Assembly: GCA_014584575.1 (NCBI GenBank)
Contig: JACTMP010000032.1
Span: forward strand, 1-64,000
DNA: 64,000 nt
Direction: 5' to 3'
Source of the DNA: Chloroflexota bacterium
GTDB lineage: Bacteria; Chloroflexota; Anaerolineae; Promineifilales; Promineifilaceae
Of this stretch, positions 59,424-64,000 are shown one piece after another. The notes under the pieces were generated by a model. It was given only the letters and a program-made list of their open reading frames with translations, was not told the origin of the DNA and searched no databases. Within the stretch, counting starts at the first letter, position 1, and every line of letters begins with the position of its first letter. A program made the translations under genes and the position numbers.

Positions 59424-60608
59424 TCAATTACCAAGTTGCCCCGTCACAAAACGGCGGGCGGTTTCGGCCAGGATGGCCGCGCCCACAGGCAGAACCCGTT
59501 CGTCAATGTCAAAAATGTCGGTATGGTGGTTACGAATGACGCCGTCATCAATGGCCGCCCCCAGCATAAACATGGCCCCCTTCGCCTGTTGGGTCATATA
59601 GGCAAAATCTTCCGCGCCCATGCCTAATTCATCGCTGACAACGGCCGTTCCCCCCACCAAATCCTGGGCCACATCGCGCATCCAGCCGTTCACCTCGGCG
59701 TCGTTAAATAGCGCCGGATACCCTTTGTGCAGTTTGAACCGGTAACGGCCGCCCATCAACTCACTCAGCTTGAAGGCGTTTTCAATTTCGGCCCATAGCT
59801 GTTCGCGCACCTCGGTATCTACCGACCGCACCGTGCCCTGAATGTACACCTCGCGGGGGATAACGTTGGGAGCCGCGCCGCCGCGAATTTCGCCCAGACT
59901 GATGACACACGGCCGTGTGGGGTTAATCCGCCGCGACGGGATGCCATACAACACTGGCAAAATGGTGGAGAGCATGAATAAGGGGTCGCTGCCCCGGTGC
60001 GGGTACGCCCCATGCCCACCATCACCATACAGCCAGGCTTCAAACGAATCCACATTTGCCAGCGCATAGCCGTCGCGCATGGCAATCTCCCCGGCCGGCC
60101 GGTGTGAGGCTACATGCAGGGCAATCACGGCGTCTATACCGGCCAGCGCGCCATCGTCAATCATGGCTGTGGCCCCGCTGATGCCGTTTTCGTCAAACGC
60201 TTCCTCCGAAGGTTGGAAGAGCAGACGCACTGTGCCCTGCCACTGTTCGGCCACCAGACTTTGTTTCAGCAGATGGGCCGCGCCCAGCAGCATGGCGGTG
60301 TGCGAATCGTGGCCGCAAGCGTGCATAACGCCGCTGTTTTGGGAGGCGTAGGGCTGGTTGGTCTTTTCCAGGATGGGCAGGGCGTCCATGTCGGCGCGAA
60401 TGGCGATGGTGGGGCCGTTGCCCGTGCCAATGGTGCCTACCACCCCGGTACGGCCAACGCCGGTTTGCACCGGAATACCCAATTCGTGCAAGGTATCGGC
60501 CACCAGCGCGGCCGTGCGGAATTCACGGAATCCCAGTTCCGGGTTGGCGTGAATGTCCCGCCGCAAACGGATCAATTCGTCTTGTAGTTCTCTAGCTTTG
60601 TCTAACAT
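59424..60608 (-). CDS. M20-family metallo-amidohydrolase
   Basis: The 394-aa protein has the M20D pattern: RRDIHANPELGFREFRTA at the start, AIRADMDALPI, VMHACGHDSHTAMLLGAAHLL with metal-binding His, and LFQPSEEAF with the catalytic Glu. Relatives hydrolyse N-acyl amino acids, hippurate or indole-acetyl amino acids. The gene context does not say which. TTTTCTCCTC-type sequence before the ATG provides GAGGAGAAAA on the coding strand. Confidence 0.93.
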   Translation of the reverse strand: MLDKARELQDELIRLRRDIHANPELGFREFRTAALVADTLHELGIPVQTGVGRTGVVGTIGTGNGPTIAIRADMDALPILEKTNQPYASQNSGVMHACGHDSHTAMLLGAAHLLKQSLVAEQWQGTVRLLFQPSEEAFDENGISGATAMIDDGALAGIDAVIALHVASHRPAGEIAMRDGYALANVDSFEAWLYGDGGHGAYPHRGSDPLFMLSTILPVLYGIPSRRINPTRPCVISLGEIRGGAAPNVIPREVYIQGTVRSVDTEVREQLWAEIENAFKLSELMGGRYRFKLHKGYPALFNDAEVNGWMRDVAQDLVGGTAVVSDELGMGAEDFAYMTQQAKGAMFMLGAAIDDGVIRNHHTDIFDIDERVLPVGAAILAETARRFVTGQLGN

Positions 60609-60622
60609 TTTCTCCTCTTCCT

Positions 60623-60677
60623 GTTTGTAGTAGGCGATTTATCGCCGTCGAAAGGCGATAAATCGCCTACTACAAAC
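60623..60677. terminator. perfect 24-bp hairpin between gyrA-CTD-like and M20 genes
   Basis: Arms 60623-60646 and 60654-60677 are exact reverse complements with a 7-nt loop. The inner words GGCGATTTATCGCC are symmetric themselves. It ends 3 nt after the upstream gene's stop and likely terminates that transcript. Confidence 0.82.
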
Positions 60678-60679
60678 GT

Positions 60680-61708
60680 CTACGAACTTTTGGCAATGGT
60701 CACGGCCGTGACCTCATCATTCCGCAGCGCCATACAGTTGACACCCTGAACGGCCCCCTCTTTGGGCGGCACCTCATCGGCGGCGAAGCGGATGATTTTG
60801 CCCAGTTGGGAGATGATAAAGAGGTCATCGCCCTCGTTGATAGTGAGGGCACCGATGAGTTTTTCTGTTTTCATCACCGCTTTGCCACCGGCGCCGGGCG
60901 CTTTGTAGGCGGCGAAGGTTTCCATCTCGCGCACTGTGCCTTTGCCTTCATGGGTAATCATAAAGACGCGGCTGTGGGGGTACACGGCCGTGACCGCCAC
61001 TACCTCATCCCCCACATCCACCCGCAGCCCCAGGCAGCCCCGCTCGGACGCCTGGCTTTCGCGGAAGCGGATGCCTTTGCCCTGCCGGGTAGCAATGAAC
61101 AGGTCGCCATCGCCGTTGGTCCAGCAGGCAGCGGTTATCAGCCCGCCATCTTTGACATTGTGAAAACTCATGCCGTTGATCAGGCTCTTGCCCAGGTAGC
61201 CATCGCGGACGCGCTGCACCCAGCCGCGCTGGCTGACCATAACCAGGTATTTGCCCCCTTGGGGGCCATCGGCGGGCAAGATGCCCGCGATCCGTTCATT
61301 TTCACGAAGGGAAAGGCTGCCCAGGGCCAACGACCCGGCGGCGCGCACCGGCGTTTCTACCAACGCATTGACGGGCAGGCGGAAGACACGGCCGTGATCA
61401 CTGACCAGCAGTAAATGCCCCTCTTCGTCGGCCAATGCCAGGTGCGCGGGGAAGTCAGGCGGGGTCGTTTCCAGGTCAAACACCCCCATACCGGCGCGGC
61501 GCTGACGGCCGTAGAAGTGGCGTGGGGTGCGTTTGGCACGGCCGTGCTGGCTGAGGCTGATGACGTTGATGGTGGTTGGCGGCTCCTGCGGGATTGACGC
61601 ACGTTCCGGCTGATCTTCGGAACGCTCTGCCAATTCCGCTTCCAACGCCTCAATATACGCCACCACTTCCGGCGCAACCTGGCTCAAATCCGGTCTTTCT
61701 ATTTCCAT
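60680..61708 (-). CDS. stand-alone GyrA-type C-terminal beta-propeller protein
   Basis: The 342-aa protein has a short helical start (VAYIEALEAELAERSE) and then about six GyrA-CTD blades, such as KYLVMVSQRGWVQRVRDGYLG, GDLFIATRQGKGIRFRESQ, SRVFMITHEGKGTVREM and DDLFIISQLGKIIRFAADEV. The stretch GRQRRAGMGVFD near the start resembles the GyrA box (QRRGGKG). The gyrase breakage-reunion domain is absent. It may bind and wrap DNA as a partner of a truncated gyrase/topoisomerase subunit. Start ATG 61708. Confidence 0.85.
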   Translation of the reverse strand: MEIERPDLSQVAPEVVAYIEALEAELAERSEDQPERASIPQEPPTTINVISLSQHGRAKRTPRHFYGRQRRAGMGVFDLETTPPDFPAHLALADEEGHLLLVSDHGRVFRLPVNALVETPVRAAGSLALGSLSLRENERIAGILPADGPQGGKYLVMVSQRGWVQRVRDGYLGKSLINGMSFHNVKDGGLITAACWTNGDGDLFIATRQGKGIRFRESQASERGCLGLRVDVGDEVVAVTAVYPHSRVFMITHEGKGTVREMETFAAYKAPGAGGKAVMKTEKLIGALTINEGDDLFIISQLGKIIRFAADEVPPKEGAVQGVNCMALRNDEVTAVTIAKSS

Positions 61709-61733
61709 TCCACACCTTTTGGAAACTCTACGG

Positions 61734-62081
61734 TCAAAAATCCAACTGAAACTGAAGTGCCTCAAGAATCTCTTGGCGTAAACTTGAATCCTTTAACTCG
61801 CTAAAATCCTGTTCCAATCGGCTTTTGTCCAATGTACGTATTTGATAACACAAGACAATCGAATCTACTTTTAGTCCGGCACTTCCGGCGGGGAGTAAAA
61901 CTTCATTAGGATAAATGGTGCGTTTTTTAGATTTATGAGACGTTATAAGGAGAACATTCACGACAGGAAGCAATTGGTTCACGCGCTCATTGCTGATAAC
62001 AAGAACAGGGCGTTTCCCAGCCTGTTCTGAGCCGTGTGTGGGATCAAGGGAGGCCAGATAAACATGCCATTGGTATGTCAC
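61734..62081 (-). CDS. MazF/PemK-type mRNA interferase toxin
   Basis: The 115-aa protein has the MazF/PemK pattern: WHVYLASLDPTHGSEQAGKRPVLVISNERVN at the start, then VVNVLLITSHKSKKRTIYPNEVLLPA, and VDSIVLCYQIRTLDKSRL. It would cut mRNA at short motifs. I start it at GTG 62081, which overlaps the antitoxin stop as GTGA; an ATG at 62099 is possible but overlaps more. Confidence 0.88.
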   Translation of the reverse strand: MTYQWHVYLASLDPTHGSEQAGKRPVLVISNERVNQLLPVVNVLLITSHKSKKRTIYPNEVLLPAGSAGLKVDSIVLCYQIRTLDKSRLEQDFSELKDSSLRQEILEALQFQLDF

Positions 62082-62326
62082 GAAGCCAGCTCCCACCATT
62101 CTGCATCTGCTTTGGCAAATGCGTTCATCGTCTCTTCTAAATCTGCCATAAATAGGGGGTCATTGATCGCTTGTTTCATTTGGGCCAGTTTATCAACGGC
62201 CGTTGCTCTTTCTTGTTGTGCTAATATCGGCTCAACCAACGCATATTCTGATAATGGCAAAATCACCCCAATAGGATTGCCTTCCACATCCGTAATAAAC
62301 TGACGTTTGGTAATGAGAGTTGTCAT
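62078..62326 (-). CDS. antitoxin of the MazF-type pair
   Basis: The 82-aa protein starts KRQFITDVEGNPIGVILPLSEYALVEPIL, the short Phd/AbrB-like antitoxin pattern, and ends in a helical tail (MADLEETMNAFAKADAEWWELA) that would block the toxin. Its stop overlaps the toxin start by 4 nt. Confidence 0.8.
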   Translation of the reverse strand: MTTLITKRQFITDVEGNPIGVILPLSEYALVEPILAQQERATAVDKLAQMKQAINDPLFMADLEETMNAFAKADAEWWELAS

Positions 62327-62454
62327 ATGTCACCTTTCCCGGCTAAACAAGCCTGATATTTTCGTGATTGATTATAGATGAGAAGGGGAGAGAATGAAAA
62401 CGGCCGTCAAATGACAACATCTAGTAATAAGGCGGCTATCCAGTCCAATCTAAT

Positions 62455-63036
62455 TTATCCTTTTCCATGTGCTTCAAATACATTTGCCAGGAGGCTCAAC
62501 AGTGAAAAAAGCCATACTATTTGCTCAGATTTCAAAGTCAAATTGCCATGTTCCAGGCAAACACATTTATCTCGAATTTCTATAACCGGCTTCGATTTCG
62601 AATCAAACAACTTGATGCCTTCGATGAACTTAAACTTGAACTCAACCTGGCTCTCAAAACAGGCGGTTAATAATTGTTTGGGGTACCCCTCTATCTCAAA
62701 CAATTGCTCGGTAGTAATATCGCCCCCTTCTGTAAGGCTTGCGGCATAGGGCCGGATTTTCAATCTCAAATAAATATGGGAAGGCAGACTGGTTGTTACT
62801 ATATAGTGAATTCGCATTTGGGCGGTTTTCCCCCAGCCTTCAGTTTTTGTTTCAATTCTCAGAATGCGCCCAGCACACAGACCTTCATATACTGTTTTGC
62901 CACCCGCCCGTGCATAAATAAGGCCAAGTTTGTGTGCCGCCCTTTTTGTGTTGGTGCGAAAGACTATCCGCTGCCCCCCCAAATAGGCTAAAACACCAAA
63001 TAGTGTCATGAAAAATATAAACGCAAGAATGTCCAT
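62455..63036 (-). CDS. hypothetical membrane-anchored protein
   Basis: The 193-aa protein has one N-terminal transmembrane helix (MDILAFIFFMTLFGVLAYLGG) and a soluble domain with several strands (GRILRIETKTEGWGKTAQMRIHYIVTT, LPSHIYLRLKIRP). A central SQVEFKFKFIEGIKLFDSKSKP and Cys pair (DKCVCLEHG) are notable. I do not recognise a family. Composition is AT-rich and without the octamer, so transfer is possible. ATG 63036 is chosen; the longer frame to 63249 only rereads the CYTH gene. Confidence 0.6.
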   Translation of the reverse strand: MDILAFIFFMTLFGVLAYLGGQRIVFRTNTKRAAHKLGLIYARAGGKTVYEGLCAGRILRIETKTEGWGKTAQMRIHYIVTTSLPSHIYLRLKIRPYAASLTEGGDITTEQLFEIEGYPKQLLTACFESQVEFKFKFIEGIKLFDSKSKPVIEIRDKCVCLEHGNLTLKSEQIVWLFSLLSLLANVFEAHGKG

Positions 63037-63043
63037 CAAAATA

Positions 63044-63664
63044 TTAGGGCAGGATATCGGCGATGGTGTAGGGCTGCCCGGCAAAGTTGGCGAAGGTGAG
63101 GTCGTGGAAGGGGAGGTTGTGGTGTGTTTGCAGTTGGGCCATGAGGGCCAGGTAGTTGGTGAGCAGACGGTGTTCCCAATCCAGGCCAAGCTGCACGGCC
63201 GTACCCTTGATCGCCGCTTCTGGTCCCTCCAACTCCACAAAGTTGCCAAAGGGCAGTTCGTCCAGCACCACTTCTACTTCGCCCAACTGGAACGTTTCGC
63301 GGTACTTTTCATACACCTGCACCGGACTGTAACCGAGGCGATGGAAGAGCAGCACGGCCGTCTCCCCATCACTGGCCTGGAATTCAATCTCTTCGCGCAC
63401 TTTGGCTTCGCTGCCCGGTAAAGTGATCGTATCGCTTTTGAAGGTGACGGTCACGGCCGTATCCTGCCGCACCCGGAGCAACTGCCGCTTTTGCAGCAAC
63501 TGTTGGTCGGGCGTATCCAGGCGCAGATTCCGTTCAAAAACACGCGGTTTGGTGAGTTGGGCATGGAGCGCGAGCAGGGTTTGGCGCACGGCCGTGTGCG
63601 CCGCCACCCAAAACTTCACTTCTACCTCTAAATGATTTGTCCCCTGTCCTTTGTCCTTTGTCAT
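63044..63664 (-). CDS. CYTH-domain protein (class IV adenylate cyclase/triphosphatase-like)
   Basis: The 206-aa protein has the CYTH tunnel pattern: the N-terminal EVEVKFWV (ExExK), then LRLDTPDQQLLQKRQLLRVRQD, EAKVREEIEFQA, VEVVLDELPFGNFVELEGP. It would hydrolyse inorganic triphosphate or thiamine triphosphate, or make cAMP. The first codons MTKDKGQGTN are made of ACAAAGG words, a short-word repeat that became coding. ATG 63664 is the likely start. Confidence 0.88.
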   Translation of the reverse strand: MTKDKGQGTNHLEVEVKFWVAAHTAVRQTLLALHAQLTKPRVFERNLRLDTPDQQLLQKRQLLRVRQDTAVTVTFKSDTITLPGSEAKVREEIEFQASDGETAVLLFHRLGYSPVQVYEKYRETFQLGEVEVVLDELPFGNFVELEGPEAAIKGTAVQLGLDWEHRLLTNYLALMAQLQTHHNLPFHDLTFANFAGQPYTIADILP

Positions 63665-63723
63665 TCGTCTCAACAACCTCGTAGAATGTTTTCTGACTAT
63701 ACTGTTGGTATAATCTCGTTATT

Positions 63724-64000
63724 ATGTCACTGTTGTCTGCGCAATTACAAGCACAAATAGCAAATGCTGTTCGTCTGGTACAAGCACAGATTCGGTGGCG
63801 TCCGGGAAAAGAGCAGATACATCTGGCTAAACGTATCCGGCTTGGGCATATCGCACCAGGGAGTTCCCTGGCTGAGTACAATGCTATCATAAAGTTCATT
63901 GTTTCCGACAGGGAAGCATTTGTTTACGTATATCAGTTTGGCAACACGTATTACCCAACGGTAGTTGCCACTTATCAAGTACGACTCTGGTTGGCTATGT
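63724..64000 (+). CDS. hypothetical protein, cut by the window end
   Basis: A frame starting at ATG 63724 runs to the window end without a stop (92 codons). It begins MSLLSAQLQAQIANAVRLVQ and continues with HLAKRIRLGHIAPGSSLAEYNAIIKFIVS and VYVYQFGNTYYPTVVATYQV. The sequence looks genuine, but I recognise no family. The promoter would lie between this gene and the divergent CYTH gene. Confidence 0.6.
   Translation, partial: MSLLSAQLQAQIANAVRLVQAQIRWRPGKEQIHLAKRIRLGHIAPGSSLAEYNAIIKFIVSDREAFVYVYQFGNTYYPTVVATYQVRLWLAM

Larger units (their letters stand above)
1410..63605. repeat. dispersed palindromic octamer ACGGCCGT (about 130 copies)
   Basis: The coordinates give the first and last copies (1410-1417 and 63598-63605). 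I counted about 130 exact copies by eye. At 57 percent GC one or two are expected in 64 kb. Most lie inside genes in all frames, reading TAV, DGR or NGR. They are absent from 1-1409, from about 3315 to 7900, and rare at 24600-27240. The pattern resembles HIP1 in cyanobacteria. Confidence 0.9.

Noticed and set aside
62455-63249. Longer version of the hypothetical membrane protein, starting near 63249
   Set aside because: The extra 71 residues are Pro/Thr/Ser-rich out-of-frame reading of the CYTH gene; the helix at MDILAFIFFMTLF marks the natural start.

Overview
The window reads as a moderately GC-rich bacterial chromosome fragment. It is most likely from an uncultured Chloroflexota lineage of the Anaerolineae type. 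That is inferred from gene style: a stand-alone GyrA-type beta-propeller, SpoVS in a non-sporulation setting, a LivM with a long extra N-terminal membrane half, and BTAD/NB-ARC/TPR regulators. Nothing here fixes the taxonomy. Two genome-style signals run through it. One is the palindromic octamer ACGGCCGT, about 130 exact copies counted by eye where one or two are expected by chance. The other is a set of intergenic inverted repeats, each built from its own 7-8 nt word.

Layout. 1-4230: GGDEF protein, VOC protein, GT39-like membrane glycosyltransferase and a Phd/RelE-type toxin-antitoxin pair with a 16-bp operator palindrome. 4272-7218: an AT-rich, octamer-free three-gene operon (HNH effector, small middle component, DUF2326-type ABC ATPase) that matches the predicted ABC-three-component (ABC-3C) conflict systems. 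7306-8313: orphan antitoxin-like protein and a Phd/VapC pair. 8424-12529: the pheST locus, headed by a promoter, a Phe-rich leader peptide and an intrinsic terminator, with a GxxExxY gene remnant between leader and pheS. 12656-16578: four-helix-bundle gene inside a split inverted repeat, acyltransferase, RHH/PIN pair, esterase, CAT-anticodon tRNA, GT2. 16937-18940: TetR with strong promoter and operator, plus GT1. 18955-27050 (minus strand): branched-chain amino-acid ABC transporter (livJ-H-M-G-F), ornithine cyclodeaminase-like enzyme and acyl-CoA dehydrogenase. 27227-36715: phoU, NERD-like protein, fabF, plsX, sortase, hydrolases, exonuclease III, an amber-interrupted 3'-5' exonuclease, folK, folB. 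36913-41617: MsrPQ pair, SpoVS, F420-reductase-like protein, tRNA-Glu, NAD(P)-binding protein, GbsR regulator. 41684-47120 (minus): tyrS with its own Tyr-rich leader and terminator, DsbA/FrnE-like protein, DinB-like protein, DUF6069 and its TetR, GNAT. 47316-64000: large NB-ARC/TPR/BTAD regulator, lipoprotein, subtilisin, methyltransferase, 1305-aa extracellular nuclease, M20 hydrolase, GyrA-CTD-like protein, MazF-type pair, CYTH protein and a truncated CDS.

The most interesting finding is a matched pair of aromatic leader peptides, one ahead of pheST and one ahead of tyrS. In both, a TTGACG promoter with a 17-nt spacer starts transcription almost at the leader ATG. The leader carries FFG followed by an aromatic run (FFGFFF or FFGYYYGY). 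An intrinsic terminator with the same stem core (GACGCGG/CCGCGTC) follows, and a leader segment just after the aromatic codons can pair with the terminator's 5' arm. This is the classical design of ribosome-mediated attenuation, here apparently reused for two aminoacyl-tRNA synthetase loci.
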